Positions 8,239 through 18,473 are shown, numbered from the stretch's first letter. The stretch: DNA of 64,000 nucleotides from Chlorobiota bacterium (GCA_016868665.1 VGGK01000007.1:16995-80994); one strand, 5' to 3'. Made by a program: numbers and translations. Notes: generated by a model not told the origin, from the sequence alone.

Positions 8239-10476
8239 TTAAAAAGCCTCTCCAATTCCAAAATTGAAGGTGAAATCGAGCGGATTCCATTTGCTTATCA
8301 GCCATGAATCCTGTTCCGCAGGATCATGGATTTTCCAGGCGAAATCGAAGCGGAACGGGCCTATCGGCGATCCTATCCGGAGTCCGACGCCGAAATCCCA
8401 TGCAAAATCGTTCATGAGGGAGTTCAGGCTGAAGCCGTATGGACCGTTACGGTCCCATATATTGCCGATGTCGGTGAAAAACGTCACCCCGGAGGGCTGG
8501 TCGAAAAGGGTGAAGAATTTCCATCGGTATTCAAGGCCGAGTTCAAGCTTAATATCGGCTCCGAAGTTAGCTGCGGCCTCGCTCGCGCTGCTTCCGGGAC
8601 CGAGGGTATTGAACAGCCACCCTCGCATGCTGTTTGCGCCGCCGGCATAGAAGCGCCTTTCTTCAGGAGTCGATTCCGCTTTGCCGTAGGGCATCATCCA
8701 CCCCAGATGCAGTCTTCCTGCCAGCTGCCGCTGGGGCGACAGGTTTCTGAGGAATCCGAGCCTGGTTTCAGCCTTCAGATACTGCGAGTACTGGGTTCCG
8801 AAAATCTGGGGATCCTTATCGGTGAATCCTTCATACGATTTTGTGTCGATTATCTGATCGACGAGCCATGCAAGGCTTCCGGACTCTTCAACAAGCAGAT
8901 CGAGGTTCCAGATGTTTTTCGGAACCGGAGAACTGTTCAGGTTCGTATAATTGTAGCGCAGCCGGAATGTCTGGTTGATTCGCGTTTCAAGCAGGCTGTC
9001 TATGCCTGCGTCGACAGCGACATCGTTGTCGGGATCGATGCCGATATTTTCGGCGAGATCGGTTCTGAAAAGTTTCCGGAATCCTCTGAGCGAATCTTTT
9101 TGTACCAGTTCGACTTCAAAAAAGTCAAAGCTCAGACGGGAAGAAGGAGCTGGTTTTGCGCTGTATGAGCCCCGTACAAGACCGTTCACCGTCGAGAGCA
9201 GGATCGGCGATCTCGATCGTGAATATTCGATATAAGCCGAATACACATTGTCGGGCCGCTGCAGTACCGGCATGATGAGGCTGCTCTTGGCGCTGAATTC
9301 GTAAGGAATGAACTTGTCGTAGTCGTCTTCCTCGAGATTATCAAGCAGGTTGTTGCTGTAGCTCGTCTGCGTACCGAATTCCAGGGATGCCTTGAGCTGT
9401 TCGGCCCCCCCGAGCAGGTTTCTGTTTTCATACGCTGCCGAAACCCCGAAAAACAGAGAACCATACCGGTTATCGACAAGCAGTTTCGGTTCTATCTGGT
9501 GTTTCGGGGCAGGCTCAAGATGAACCGTCGTATAGAGTCTGCCGTCGCGGACCGAATCCGGTTTTATGACAATGGAGGAAAAGACGTTTGTCTTTCCGAA
9601 GTTCTGCAGCGTTTTCTGTTCGAGGCTCTCCTGCGTGATCTGATCCGGACGGAACGCGATGGCGCTGGTGATGAGAGCCGGATTTATCTTCTGGGATCCG
9701 AATACGACGCCCGATATTGAATCCTTCAGGAACCTTCGTTCGCGGCTTACGGTATCCCTTCTTACCGGATTGTGCACCACGGCATGAACCGGAGAACCAT
9801 ACACCAGCCTTTCAGGCAGTCTGAGGCTGTAGCGTATGCCGGCATTGGTTCCTGCGGTATCCACCCTGATGCGGATACTGTCTTCGTGAAAAAACGCGTA
9901 ACCCTCATTGCGGAAAAACGTCATGGCCCGATCGCGTTCCGCAATCAGTTTTTCAACCGAAAAAACCTCTCCGGTTTTCAATATGCCGCTTCTGACGTAT
10001 CGCTCCCTGATTTTTTCATCGATGGCCTCAAGTCCTTCATAAGCAAGGGAATCAATTCTTGCCGGCTCGTTTTCGGCGATTGTTATGCTGATATCGATCC
10101 GGTCGTTCTTTTTCCGGTACTGCATGGATGAACGGATATCGGCAAAAAAATATCCCTTGTAGGTATAAAGCTTTTTAATGACGCCAAGATCCCTCTCGAA
10201 ATTTTCCGCATCGAACGGTTTTCGCGATTTTCCGAAAATGCCGAGACCGAGAAACGAGGTGGGTTCAGTCGTTACGATGATCTCCCTGAGCTCCTTTTCG
10301 GGGACGGAGTCGTTTCCGGAAAAGCTGATGGAGTTGACGTAGAGAGTGGCTGTGTCTGTCGAATCGGGCACAGGTTCAGGTAATTCACCTGCCGGCGATG
10401 CATGAGCATCGACAAAAAAAAGGGCAACGACCAGAATTCCGGCGATTGCCCTGATAAGCGTTCCTGGAGAACACAC
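8239..10476 (-). CDS. BamA/TamA-family outer-membrane protein (POTRA plus beta barrel)
   Basis: A 745-residue Omp85-superfamily protein. An N-terminal signal peptide (hydrophobic through about residue 25, ending AHASPAG) is followed by POTRA-like repeats at about 40-330, including YVNSISFSGNDSVPEKEL and YKGYFFADI. A C-terminal barrel contains the typical FYAGGANSMRGW surface-antigen block and ends with FNFGIGEAF, an aromatic C-terminal beta signal. The length and few POTRAs fit TamA or an accessory BamA paralogue better than canonical BamA. Start is GTG 10476, 17 bp after the DUF2795 stop, so it is the last gene of an envelope operon with the M23 peptidase. Exact paralogue identity is uncertain. 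Confidence 0.88.
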   Translation of the reverse strand: MCSPGTLIRAIAGILVVALFFVDAHASPAGELPEPVPDSTDTATLYVNSISFSGNDSVPEKELREIIVTTEPTSFLGLGIFGKSRKPFDAENFERDLGVIKKLYTYKGYFFADIRSSMQYRKKNDRIDISITIAENEPARIDSLAYEGLEAIDEKIRERYVRSGILKTGEVFSVEKLIAERDRAMTFFRNEGYAFFHEDSIRIRVDTAGTNAGIRYSLRLPERLVYGSPVHAVVHNPVRRDTVSRERRFLKDSISGVVFGSQKINPALITSAIAFRPDQITQESLEQKTLQNFGKTNVFSSIVIKPDSVRDGRLYTTVHLEPAPKHQIEPKLLVDNRYGSLFFGVSAAYENRNLLGGAEQLKASLEFGTQTSYSNNLLDNLEEDDYDKFIPYEFSAKSSLIMPVLQRPDNVYSAYIEYSRSRSPILLSTVNGLVRGSYSAKPAPSSRLSFDFFEVELVQKDSLRGFRKLFRTDLAENIGIDPDNDVAVDAGIDSLLETRINQTFRLRYNYTNLNSSPVPKNIWNLDLLVEESGSLAWLVDQIIDTKSYEGFTDKDPQIFGTQYSQYLKAETRLGFLRNLSPQRQLAGRLHLGWMMPYGKAESTPEERRFYAGGANSMRGWLFNTLGPGSSASEAAANFGADIKLELGLEYRWKFFTLFDQPSGVTFFTDIGNIWDRNGPYGFSLNSLMNDFAWDFGVGLRIGSPIGPFRFDFAWKIHDPAEQDSWLISKWNPLDFTFNFGIGEAF

Positions 10477-10493
10477 GCGGAAAAGAATTTTTC

Positions 10494-10721
10494 TCAGCTT
10501 AACATTTCCTCGTCACCGTAACAGAAATCCTCGTCGGTAGGATAATCAGGCCAGACCTCGTCGATGCTCTCATAAACCTCGTCGCCTTCGGGCAGGTCGT
10601 GCAGGTTTTCGATAACCTGCTGCGGTGCGCCGGTTCTGTTCGCGTAATCGAGAAGTTCGTCTTTTGTTACCGGCCATGGAGCATCTGCAATATATCGGGC
10701 GAGATCGAGATTCCAGTACAT
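10494..10721 (-). CDS. Small DUF2795-family protein
   Basis: A 75-residue acidic protein resembling the DUF2795 family: an N-terminal helix-rich segment with PWPVTKDELLDYANRTGAP and VIENLHDLPEGDEVYESIDEVWPD, then a very acidic tail. It has no signal peptide or membrane segment. Members are common in Chlorobi, cyanobacteria and other bacteria, with no established function. It lies 24 bp after the M23 peptidase stop and 17 bp before the BamA-like gene, all on the same strand, so it is almost certainly co-transcribed with envelope genes. Confidence 0.8.
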   Translation of the reverse strand: MYWNLDLARYIADAPWPVTKDELLDYANRTGAPQQVIENLHDLPEGDEVYESIDEVWPDYPTDEDFCYGDEEMLS

Positions 10722-10745
10722 AATATAACGCTTGAATTAATCGTT

Positions 10746-11510
10746 TTAAGAGTTGCCGCCTTCGGTTCCGTCAGAAGGCTTCTGGATAGTCAGGAACTTA
10801 TCCGGATTGCTGTTGTCGAAAAAGTACGCAGCGGGATTGACCCTGACGTTGTCTTTATGGATTTCGTAGTGAAGGTGCGGGCCGGTCGAAACGCCGGTGT
10901 TGCCCGAGAGCGCGATGATCTCGCCTTTTGAAACGCGCTGTCCCAGGCGGACGAGCGATCGGGAGAGATGTGCATAGACCGTTCTGAATCCGTACCCGTG
11001 CGAAATCATCACTTTCTGGCCGTAGCCGCGCTCATACCCCGAAAAACTTACGACCCCGTCTCCCGTCGAATGCACGCGAGTCCCCTCGGCAGCTGCTAAA
11101 TCGATGCCTTGATGAAATATGACGCGTTTGTATACGGGGTGCATGCGCATGCCGTATTCGCTCGTTATATGGCCGTTGACCGGTTTGATGTTGGGAATGG
11201 AGGTGAAGTACGGTCTGTTGCTTTCTGCAGGCTGGCTGATCTCGGGATAGCTCTCTTTCTGTCTGTCTATCTGGAGAATCAGGTGCTCGATCATCTGTTC
11301 GGTCGTTGCCAGCAATCCTTCAGCCGAACCGGCAGCCGCGGGAGACTTTTCTTCTGCATGCAGGAGGGCAAATGGCGAACCTGAAAAGAGGAGAGCGGAG
11401 AAAAGGCAGACAGACTTTGCGAAACGCCGGAAAGTCGCAACATTCGGTGTTGCGTACCGCTTGTTTCTGCCGCAGCCCGTCAGGCTGAAAAACAGATTTG
11501 CTGTAAACAT
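10746..11510 (-). CDS. M23-family (LytM) metallopeptidase
   Basis: A 254-residue secreted peptidoglycan endopeptidase-like protein. A long N-terminal region ends in a signal peptide (about 30-52, CLFSALLFSGSPFALLHA). The M23 domain occupies about 120-235 with all zinc ligands: H-x3-D in HQGIDLAA and HxH in GPHLHYEI, together with the SGNTGVSTG turn. Because the metal site is complete it should be an active endopeptidase and not an EnvC-type activator. The ATG at 11510 leaves about 28 residues before the hydrophobic core; no alternative in-frame start is obvious. First gene of the M23-DUF2795-BamA-like operon, with an AT-rich promoter region at 11511-11594. Confidence 0.88.
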   Translation of the reverse strand: MFTANLFFSLTGCGRNKRYATPNVATFRRFAKSVCLFSALLFSGSPFALLHAEEKSPAAAGSAEGLLATTEQMIEHLILQIDRQKESYPEISQPAESNRPYFTSIPNIKPVNGHITSEYGMRMHPVYKRVIFHQGIDLAAAEGTRVHSTGDGVVSFSGYERGYGQKVMISHGYGFRTVYAHLSRSLVRLGQRVSKGEIIALSGNTGVSTGPHLHYEIHKDNVRVNPAAYFFDNSNPDKFLTIQKPSDGTEGGNS

Positions 11511-11594
11511 GCAATGCCGGGTTGATTGTCAGGTCAGGCAAGCTTTCATTGTAATTAAATAATATAAACAAACTTTTTATTATAAATCAAAGAG

Positions 11595-14435
11595 CTAATG
11601 AGCCTCCATCCAGTTTTTTCCCGCTCCGGTATCGACTTCCACGGGCACGGTTTTCATGCCGCAATATCGGGCGGCTTCGATCATGGCGTCCACGACAAGA
11701 GCTTCCATAGCCTCTTTTTCGCCGGGCGGCGTTTCGAAAAGCAGTTCGTCATGTACCTGCAGCAGCATGACCGACTGCATCTTCCGCTTTTTCATCCTCA
11801 TGCTGCAGAGGTTCATTGCATATTTGATGATATCGGCTGCTGTACCCTGGACAGGGGTGTTCATCGCTGCGCGTTCTGCCGCTTTCCGGCGGATGCTGTT
11901 GCTGCTGACAAGGTCCGCCATATACCTGCGGCGTCCGAGCAGGGTTGAGACGAACCCTGTTTTCCTTCCATCCGCGACGATGCCGTCGAGAGCGGCGAAC
12001 AGATCCGGGTATCTGGATTTATAAATATCGATGATCTCTTTCGCCTCTTTCTGCGGGATGTTCAGTCGCTTCGACAGTCCGAAAGGCTGAATGCCGTAGA
12101 GCACTCCGAAGTTGATCTCTTTGGCTTTGCGCCGCATATCCGGAGTGATCGTTTCAGTGTTGAAAATCGTTTTCGCCGTAGAGCTGTGGATATCCTCCCT
12201 GCGGCGGAATGCGTCGATGAGTTTTTCGTCTCCCGATATTTCCGCCGCAATGCGCAATTCGATCTGTGAATAATCCGCTGACAGAATGAGATTGTCAGGG
12301 TTCGAAGGGATGAATGCACGACGGATCTCTTTTCCGGCAGGTGTCCTCACCGGGATGTTCTGCAGGTTCGGGTTGGACGACGAGAGTCTTCCCGTAGCGG
12401 TAATATGCTGGTTGAACGAGGTGTGCAGGCGTCCCGTTCGGGGGTTGATCATTTTCGGCAGCGCATCGATATAGGTGGTCCTGAGTTTCTGAAGACTGCG
12501 GTATTCGAGAAGGTCGCCAGCCACGGGATGGAGAGGGGCAAGGTCTTCGAGCACTTCGACATTGGTCGAAAAACCGGTTTTTGTGGTTTTTCCGGCAGGA
12601 AGGCCAAGCACGGTGAAAAGAATATGGGAAAGCTGCTTCGGAGAATCGATGTTGAAGACCGTTCCGGTTGCGGCGAAGATTCGTTCCCTGAGATCGTCGA
12701 TCTGGCTGCTGATGAACAGCGAACTCTTTTCGAGGTGGGCGGTATCGATTGAAATACCCTGGTATTCCATTCCGGCAAGCACCTCTACCAGCGGAAATTC
12801 TATGGTTCTGCACAGGTGGAGAAGCCGGGCGTTTTCCTGAAGCCTTGTTTCGAAAACGCCTTTGAGGCGCAGCGCCACGTCCGCATCCTGGCAAGCGTAA
12901 TCCGTAAGCCGTGCAGGAGGCACCTCATGGATGGGCAGACGATTTTTCCCTTCGCCGGTCAGCTCGTCGAACGTCGTGGTTCTGATGGAGAGGTGGCGGG
13001 CGGCAAGGTCGTCGAGGTTGTGTTTTTCTTCCGGATCGAGCACGTAGCTCGCCAGCATTGTGTCGAAGCCTACAGGAGAGAGCGAAATGCCGTAGTTCTT
13101 CAGGACGAGCAGATCGTATTTCAGGTTCTGTCCGGTTTTTCCGATCTCCGGTTTTTCCAGAGCCGGCTTAAGCACGTCGAGTGCATGGTGTACGTCGAGC
13201 CCGTTTCTGCCGAAATAGACGAAAACAGCCTCTTTCGGTTCGATCGAGAACGAAATACCGACAAGTTCGGCCTGGAAAATATCGAGGCTTGTTGTTTCAG
13301 TATCGATTGCGAACGATTCCGACCTTTCGAGCCGGGCGGCCAGTTTCCCGACTTCTTCGAGCGTATCGATCATGCGGTAGGTCGCCCCGTCGAGAGGCGA
13401 AAGAAGCGGCACCGATGCGGCCTGATCCCCTGAATACGCAGCGCTTTTCCCGGTATTATCTTCTTCGGAAACGGCAGCCATGCCCGGAAATGCCGCCGGC
13501 AGGCGTGCGGCTATGCTTTTCAGTTCGAATTTTTTCAGGAACGGAAAAATCTTCTCTTTGTCGGGAGTCCTGCAGGCGAGCTGTTCCAGATCGAGCGCAA
13601 GGTCGATACCAGAATCGATGGTGACAAGCTTGCGCACGAGATCGAGCTGCGGGCTGAACGCTTCGAGGCTTGAGCGCGTTTTCGGGGCAAGTTCTCCGAT
13701 ATGGCTATAGATACCATCGAGCGAACCGTATTTCATGAGCAGGGCGGCAGCGGTTTTCAATCCGATGCCTTTCGCGCCGGGTATGTTGTCGGAGGTGTCG
13801 CCGGAGAGTGTGAGCAGATCGACGAACCGCTCGGGTTCCACGCCGAACTGTTCGACGATCTCCTTTCGTCCGAACGGTTCGAGATCGTTCTGTTTCCTGG
13901 ACGGCTTGAGCATGGTGACGCCGTCGTTCACAAGTTGGGCGAGATCCTTGTCGGGAGAGACGATATAGACGCGGCAGCGTTCCGAGAACTGTTTGGCTGC
14001 AGATCCTATCAGATCGTCGGCCTCGTATCCCGGCGTTTTGACAAGCGGTATGCCGAACGCTCCGATAAGAGCGATGATCCCCTCGATCTGCGTAAGCAGA
14101 TCTTCGGGAGGAGTCGGACGGTTTGCCTTGTAAGGCTCGTAAAGGTCGTGCCGGAAGGTTTTTTCACGGCTGTCGAACGCTACGGCAAGATAGTCCGGAT
14201 GCCAGGTTTCATAAATTTTCAGCAGCGTCGACGCAAAGCCGTGAATTGCTCCGGTAGGCATGCCCTCCCGGGTTTTCATGCCGGCCTGCTGCAAAGCGAA
14301 GAATGCCCGGTAAACCAGAGCCATGCCGTCGAGCAGGAAGAGTCCGGGTTTCTCTTTCCGTTCCGACGGCGTCGCTCCGGCAACCGCGGCAGGACAGGTA
14401 TCGCTGAAAAAATCGAATTGCCGTTCGTCCGTCAT
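11595..14435 (-). CDS. polA: DNA polymerase I
   Basis: A full-length 946-residue PolI. The N-terminal 5' nuclease domain (about 30-320) has FLLDGMALVYRAFFAL, GYEADDLIGS and SGDTSDNIPGAKGIG. The 3'-5' exonuclease domain looks active, with AIDTETTSLD (DxE), GQNLKYDLL and YACQDAD. The polymerase domain shows SADYSQIELRI (motif A), RRKAKEINFGVLYG (motif B) and QVHDELLFE (motif C). The frame is open far upstream, but ATG 14435 overlaps the pheA stop as ATGA and gives the normal N terminus, so polA is translationally coupled behind pheA. It acts in replication-primer removal and repair. Confidence 0.96.
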   Translation of the reverse strand: MTDERQFDFFSDTCPAAVAGATPSERKEKPGLFLLDGMALVYRAFFALQQAGMKTREGMPTGAIHGFASTLLKIYETWHPDYLAVAFDSREKTFRHDLYEPYKANRPTPPEDLLTQIEGIIALIGAFGIPLVKTPGYEADDLIGSAAKQFSERCRVYIVSPDKDLAQLVNDGVTMLKPSRKQNDLEPFGRKEIVEQFGVEPERFVDLLTLSGDTSDNIPGAKGIGLKTAAALLMKYGSLDGIYSHIGELAPKTRSSLEAFSPQLDLVRKLVTIDSGIDLALDLEQLACRTPDKEKIFPFLKKFELKSIAARLPAAFPGMAAVSEEDNTGKSAAYSGDQAASVPLLSPLDGATYRMIDTLEEVGKLAARLERSESFAIDTETTSLDIFQAELVGISFSIEPKEAVFVYFGRNGLDVHHALDVLKPALEKPEIGKTGQNLKYDLLVLKNYGISLSPVGFDTMLASYVLDPEEKHNLDDLAARHLSIRTTTFDELTGEGKNRLPIHEVPPARLTDYACQDADVALRLKGVFETRLQENARLLHLCRTIEFPLVEVLAGMEYQGISIDTAHLEKSSLFISSQIDDLRERIFAATGTVFNIDSPKQLSHILFTVLGLPAGKTTKTGFSTNVEVLEDLAPLHPVAGDLLEYRSLQKLRTTYIDALPKMINPRTGRLHTSFNQHITATGRLSSSNPNLQNIPVRTPAGKEIRRAFIPSNPDNLILSADYSQIELRIAAEISGDEKLIDAFRRREDIHSSTAKTIFNTETITPDMRRKAKEINFGVLYGIQPFGLSKRLNIPQKEAKEIIDIYKSRYPDLFAALDGIVADGRKTGFVSTLLGRRRYMADLVSSNSIRRKAAERAAMNTPVQGTAADIIKYAMNLCSMRMKKRKMQSVMLLQVHDELLFETPPGEKEAMEALVVDAMIEAARYCGMKTVPVEVDTGAGKNWMEAH

Positions 14436-15271
14436 GCAATCACTCCGTAGCTGCCCAGAACTTTGACCATGGTTGCGAATTCTCCCAGGTGGCGAAGCGC
14501 GTTTTCGATGTTCGGATCCTCGCGATGCCCGATAATATCGATATAGAAAAGGTATTCGAAAGCCTTTTTTCTGAATGGGCGCGATTCGATTTTCGCCAGA
14601 TCGATATTCCGCAACGCAAGCGTCGCAAGTGCCTTGAAGAGCGATCCCTGTTCGTTCGGCAGGGTAAAGACGATCGACGTTTTCGGCTGCGAGACGTCGG
14701 GCCGGCTTTTCATGATCGGGTTTGCGGCTTTGTCGGCATGGGCGATGCAGAAAAACCGGGTGATATTCCACTCCTCGTCGGCGAGGTTTTCCTGGAGGAT
14801 TTCCAGTCCGTAAAGCTCACCGGCACGTTTCGACGCGATTGCGAGTTTCGATCTGTCGCCTTCGGCTGCGATCATTTTCGCACTCCCGGCGGTATCATAG
14901 GCGACCTCTGCCTTCAGGTGTGGATGCGAAGTGAAAAAATTTCTGCACTGTGCAAGCGCCTGCGGGTGCGAAAGCACTTTTACGGCAGATTCGACCGACG
15001 AACCGTGAATTCCGAGCAGGCAGTGCTCGACCTTGACGAAAGTCTCCGCGACAATTGCCACAGGGTGCTGCAGGAGCAGATCGTAGTTGTGATGAATGCT
15101 GCCTCCAAGCGAATTTTCGATGGGAATGACCGCAAAGTCGGCTGCGCGGCTCTCGACTGCAGAAAATACTTCGTCGAAAGTTTCGCAGGGTTTCGGTTTT
15201 CCGAGCCTGAGCGCGGCGATTTCGCTGTACGCGCCTGGTTCTCCCTGATAGGCGATCATCGGGTTTGTCAT
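14432..15271 (-). CDS. pheA: Prephenate dehydratase
   Basis: PheA converts prephenate to phenylpyruvate in phenylalanine synthesis. The 279-residue protein has the catalytic periplasmic-binding-like domain (IAYQGEPGAYSE, ENSLGGSIHHNYDLLL, NITRFF with the catalytic Thr) and a C-terminal ACT domain with the ESRPFRKKAFEYLFYID motif that binds phenylalanine for feedback inhibition. It is monofunctional, with no chorismate mutase part. Its TGA overlaps the polA ATG by 4 bp. The next gene upstream is the divergent yebC, with 163 bp between the starts. Confidence 0.95.
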   Translation of the reverse strand: MTNPMIAYQGEPGAYSEIAALRLGKPKPCETFDEVFSAVESRAADFAVIPIENSLGGSIHHNYDLLLQHPVAIVAETFVKVEHCLLGIHGSSVESAVKVLSHPQALAQCRNFFTSHPHLKAEVAYDTAGSAKMIAAEGDRSKLAIASKRAGELYGLEILQENLADEEWNITRFFCIAHADKAANPIMKSRPDVSQPKTSIVFTLPNEQGSLFKALATLALRNIDLAKIESRPFRKKAFEYLFYIDIIGHREDPNIENALRHLGEFATMVKVLGSYGVIA

Positions 15272-15434
15272 TCTTTGTTCTTGTAGTTAACTTCCGGCAA
15301 AGCCGTCGCTTTCAATGGAAACCGTTTTCCGGTCGCGTCGGCAGCCCTCTTCTCTATGTTCTGAAAAGAATATACGGTCAAATATCGAAAACGGGGGATA
15401 TTCCAGGGAATTTTAAAATCAGTGATTCTTTATT

Positions 15435-16187
15435 ATGTCCGGACACAGTAAATGGGCCACCATCAAAAGGAAAAAAGCCGCAACCGATCAGAAAAGAGGC
15501 AATCTTTTCACGAAACTGGTCAAGGAGATCACCATTGCCGCAAGAATGGGCGGCGGCGATCCATCAGGTAATCCCAGGCTTCGGCTTGCAATCGATACGG
15601 CTCGCGCCAACTCCATGCCTATGGACAACATCCAGCGGGCGATCAGGAAAGGTACCGGCGAACTCGACGGCGCCAGTTACGACGAGATAACCTATGAAGG
15701 TTACGGCCCCGCAGGTATCGCCCTCATCATAGAAACCGCAACCGACAACCGCAACCGGACAGTTGCCGAAATCCGCCATATCATGAACCGCAACAACGGT
15801 TCGCTCGGCGAAAGCGGCAGCGTCGGCTGGATGTTCCAGCGCAAGGGATCGATCGATGTCCCGAAAAGCGCGATCGAAGAAGACGCGCTGATGGAACTGC
15901 TTATCGATGCCGGCCTTGAAGACCTCGATACCGGCGACGAAACATATTATACGGTGCTCACCGATCTGCGCGATCTTGAATCCGCCAAAAAAGCTCTCGA
16001 CGATGCGTCGATCGCTTATGAAAACGCGCGGGTCGATCTCGTACCCGAAAACTATATCGAACTCGAAACGGAAGACGCCGAAAAAGTCATCAGGCTGATC
16101 GACGCGCTTGAAAATAACGACGATGTTCAGGCCGTCTACAGCAATATGGAAATCAGCGAAAAGGCGATGAACAGTTTAAACGGATAG
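15435..16187 (+). CDS. YebC/PmpR/TACO1-family protein
   Basis: A 250-residue protein of the conserved YebC family, described as DNA-binding regulators or, more recently, as factors relieving ribosome stalling. It starts with the invariant [19 protein letters not shown] and has [49 protein letters not shown] and the late [15 protein letters not shown] block. ruvC starts 7 bp downstream on the same strand, the frequent yebC-ruvC linkage in bacteria, suggesting one transcript. Start and length are standard. Confidence 0.95.
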   Translation: MSGHSKWATIKRKKAATDQKRGNLFTKLVKEITIAARMGGGDPSGNPRLRLAIDTARANSMPMDNIQRAIRKGTGELDGASYDEITYEGYGPAGIALIIETATDNRNRTVAEIRHIMNRNNGSLGESGSVGWMFQRKGSIDVPKSAIEEDALMELLIDAGLEDLDTGDETYYTVLTDLRDLESAKKALDDASIAYENARVDLVPENYIELETEDAEKVIRLIDALENNDDVQAVYSNMEISEKAMNSLNG

Positions 16188-16194
16188 TAGACGC

Positions 16195-16767
16195 ATGGTT
16201 GTGCTCGGGGTGGATCCCGGTAGCCTGTATACCGGATACGGCGTTATCCGGAAAGATGCGGCCGGGTTTCATGTTCTTGCATGCGGAGTGATCCGGCTGA
16301 ATCGCCGGAAAAGCTATCCCGAAAGGATAGGCGAGATATATCGCGAGCTTGAACTGGTCATGGAAGCCTTCCATCCCGGGTGCCTTGCCCTTGAAACAGT
16401 TTTTTTAAACAGGAACGTCCAGTCGGCTCTCAAGCTCGGGCAGGTCAGGGGAGCCATTATTGCGCTTGCTATGAACCGTAAGGTGGAGCTGCGCGAGTAT
16501 GCTCCCCGCGAGGTAAAGGCTGCTGTTACCGGAAGAGGTTCCGCCGGCAAGCAGCAGGTGGCCTGCATGGTACGCGGCATGCTTCGTTTCGATTCCGGGC
16601 CGGCCACTTTCGATATGACCGATGCGCTCGGAATCGCTCTTTGCGATCTGCTTAAAACGGGAGGGAACAAGTTGCCGGAGATACGTGTTCACTCCGCATC
16701 AGGCGGCGCGAAGCGGAAAAACTGGGCGCAGTTCGTCGAGTCGCGGCCGGATATGATCATACGCTGA
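16195..16767 (+). CDS. ruvC: Crossover junction endodeoxyribonuclease RuvC
   Basis: RuvC resolves Holliday junctions with RuvAB. The 190-residue product has the first catalytic Asp in [14 protein letters not shown] (4-17), the catalytic Glu in [20 protein letters not shown], and the C-terminal [12 protein letters not shown] with the last acidic residues. It lies directly behind yebC. The extension after about residue 165 is basic and probably disordered. ruvA and ruvB are not in the window. Confidence 0.95.
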   Translation: MVVLGVDPGSLYTGYGVIRKDAAGFHVLACGVIRLNRRKSYPERIGEIYRELELVMEAFHPGCLALETVFLNRNVQSALKLGQVRGAIIALAMNRKVELREYAPREVKAAVTGRGSAGKQQVACMVRGMLRFDSGPATFDMTDALGIALCDLLKTGGNKLPEIRVHSASGGAKRKNWAQFVESRPDMIIR

Positions 16768-16829
16768 AGGATGAGCGGCCGGTTTGCCTGCCCTTGTCAT
16801 GAGAACGAGAATATAAACCGATAGAATCT

Positions 16830-17390
16830 GTGGAAGGCCATATTTTCAATCTTCCGAACTTTCTCAGCCTGTTGAGAATCCTGCTGATTCCGTGGTTCAT
16901 ATACTACTATCATGCCGGCCAGCTCACCATTGCCATCATCCTGATGATCATTGCCGTGCTGAGCGACTGGTTTGACGGGCAGGCCGCCCGATGGACAAAC
17001 GAGGTGTCCGAGATGGGCAAGATTCTCGATCCTCTCGCCGACAAGCTCTGTCTTGCCAGCGCCGCGCTTTATTTTCTCTGGATCGGAAAGCTTCCTCTCT
17101 GGTTCGTGCTCTTCGCCATCCTGCGCGATATGCTGATTTTTTCCGGAGCGGCGTACATCCGATATCGGCACAAGGTGCTCACGACATCGCTCTGGCCGGG
17201 CAAGTGGGCCGTCGGTTTCGTTTCGATCATGTTCATCACCATGGTCTGGCCGCATCCCATCTTTGAGCGTTACCCGATTCAGGAATTTTTCATGTACCTC
17301 TCCGTGCTCATGCTCTCCTATTCCTTTGCGGAATACTGCGTGCGGTTTTACCGCATACGCAAAGGCGAGCCTGAGACCGGTACGTCATGA
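16830..17390 (+). CDS. pgsA: CDP-diacylglycerol-glycerol-3-phosphate 3-phosphatidyltransferase-like enzyme
   Basis: A 186-residue CDP-alcohol phosphatidyltransferase with about five membrane helices. The diagnostic motif D-x2-DG-x2-AR-x8-G-x3-D-x3-D is complete at about residues 46-68 (DWFDGQAAR, then GKILDPLADK). PgsA-type enzymes make phosphatidylglycerol phosphate at the inner membrane; another CDP-alcohol acceptor is possible, so the name is likely but not proven. The start is GTG 16830, at the expected HIFNLPNFLSLLRI N terminus. It follows ruvC by 62 bp and precedes a TPR protein. Confidence 0.87.
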   Translation: MEGHIFNLPNFLSLLRILLIPWFIYYYHAGQLTIAIILMIIAVLSDWFDGQAARWTNEVSEMGKILDPLADKLCLASAALYFLWIGKLPLWFVLFAILRDMLIFSGAAYIRYRHKVLTTSLWPGKWAVGFVSIMFITMVWPHPIFERYPIQEFFMYLSVLMLSYSFAEYCVRFYRIRKGEPETGTS

Positions 17391-17432
17391 CCATTCGTGG
17401 TTGAGCATTCTCTATCTATCCCCTTTATTCCG

Positions 17433-18473
17433 ATGAACACGTTAGTGCCATATCTGCTTCTTCTGTTTCTGACGCAGATTTTTACCCTGCCGGTGCAGGC
17501 ATTCGCGTCCTCGTCGGGTGAGGATGCGATTCTCATGAACGCCGCAGTCAAATTCCGGAAAGGCGATTTTTCCGGCGCCGCCGAAGCATACAGCGAGGCG
17601 TTGAAAATAAATCCCGGGCGTGCCGAAGCATACAACAACAGGGGACTTTGCAAAGCGGCATCCGGCGATGCCGAAGGAGCGGCATCCGATTACAGCAAAG
17701 CCATCGGAATCGAACCCGCGCTGACCGAGGCATACAACAACCGGGGACTTGTTTTTGCGGCAACAGGCAGGCACCAGGAAGCGATCGCCGATTTCAACCA
17801 GGCGCTCAGGATCAACGCCGTTCAGGCTGAAGTCTACAACAACCTTGGACTGTCCAGAGCTGCGCTTGGCGATCATGCCGGAGCGCTTGACGATTTCGCC
17901 ACCGCCATTGCCCTCAAGCCTCACTATCCCGAAGCTTTTTACAACAGCGGCTGTTCCCGCCAGAGTCTCAGCGATCATGAAGGCGCGCTCCGTGATTTTC
18001 TTAAGCTCACCGCATTGCAGCCAGGCTACGCCGAACCCTTTTACCGATGCGGCATGTCCCGTGCGATACTCGGGAACCATAAGGCAGCGCTTCTGGATTT
18101 CGACAGGGCGATTTCCATTAACGGAAACTATCGCGAAGCGTTTATCGGCAGGGCTGTATCCCGGATCAGAACAGGAAACTTCCCGGGAGCGCTTGCCGAT
18201 TATGATAAGGCAATAGCCCTGAACCCCGAAAATCCGGAAATATATTACAATCGTGCCCTTGTAAAAGTCAAGCTGAACGATTACGCCGGTGCCGTTGCCG
18301 ATTGCACCGGCGCGCTTGAAAGAAGAAAAAACTATCCCGAAGCGTTGTTTTTAAAAGGCATCATGCTCGGCGAACTTGGAGACCGCGACGGCATGCTTGC
18401 CAATCTGCAGCGTTCAGCGTCTTCAGGTTACGCGCCGGCCAAAAAGCTGCTCCGGAAAGAACGAAACCGATAA
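17433..18473 (+). CDS. Secreted tetratricopeptide-repeat protein
   Basis: A 346-residue protein made almost wholly of TPR units after a signal peptide (MNTLVPYLLLLFLTQIFTLP, likely cleaved near AFA-SS). Around nine 34-residue repeats run from about residue 35 to 335, with recurring YNNRGL, ALxINPxxAEAYNN and DYDKAIALNPENPEIYYNRA patterns. Such proteins are scaffolds for protein interaction, here probably periplasmic. The frame opens at GTG 17397, but ATG 17433 starts directly at the signal peptide and is preferred. A bidirectional terminator at 18526-18562 follows. No specific partner can be inferred. Confidence 0.88.
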   Translation: MNTLVPYLLLLFLTQIFTLPVQAFASSSGEDAILMNAAVKFRKGDFSGAAEAYSEALKINPGRAEAYNNRGLCKAASGDAEGAASDYSKAIGIEPALTEAYNNRGLVFAATGRHQEAIADFNQALRINAVQAEVYNNLGLSRAALGDHAGALDDFATAIALKPHYPEAFYNSGCSRQSLSDHEGALRDFLKLTALQPGYAEPFYRCGMSRAILGNHKAALLDFDRAISINGNYREAFIGRAVSRIRTGNFPGALADYDKAIALNPENPEIYYNRALVKVKLNDYAGAVADCTGALERRKNYPEALFLKGIMLGELGDRDGMLANLQRSASSGYAPAKKLLRKERNR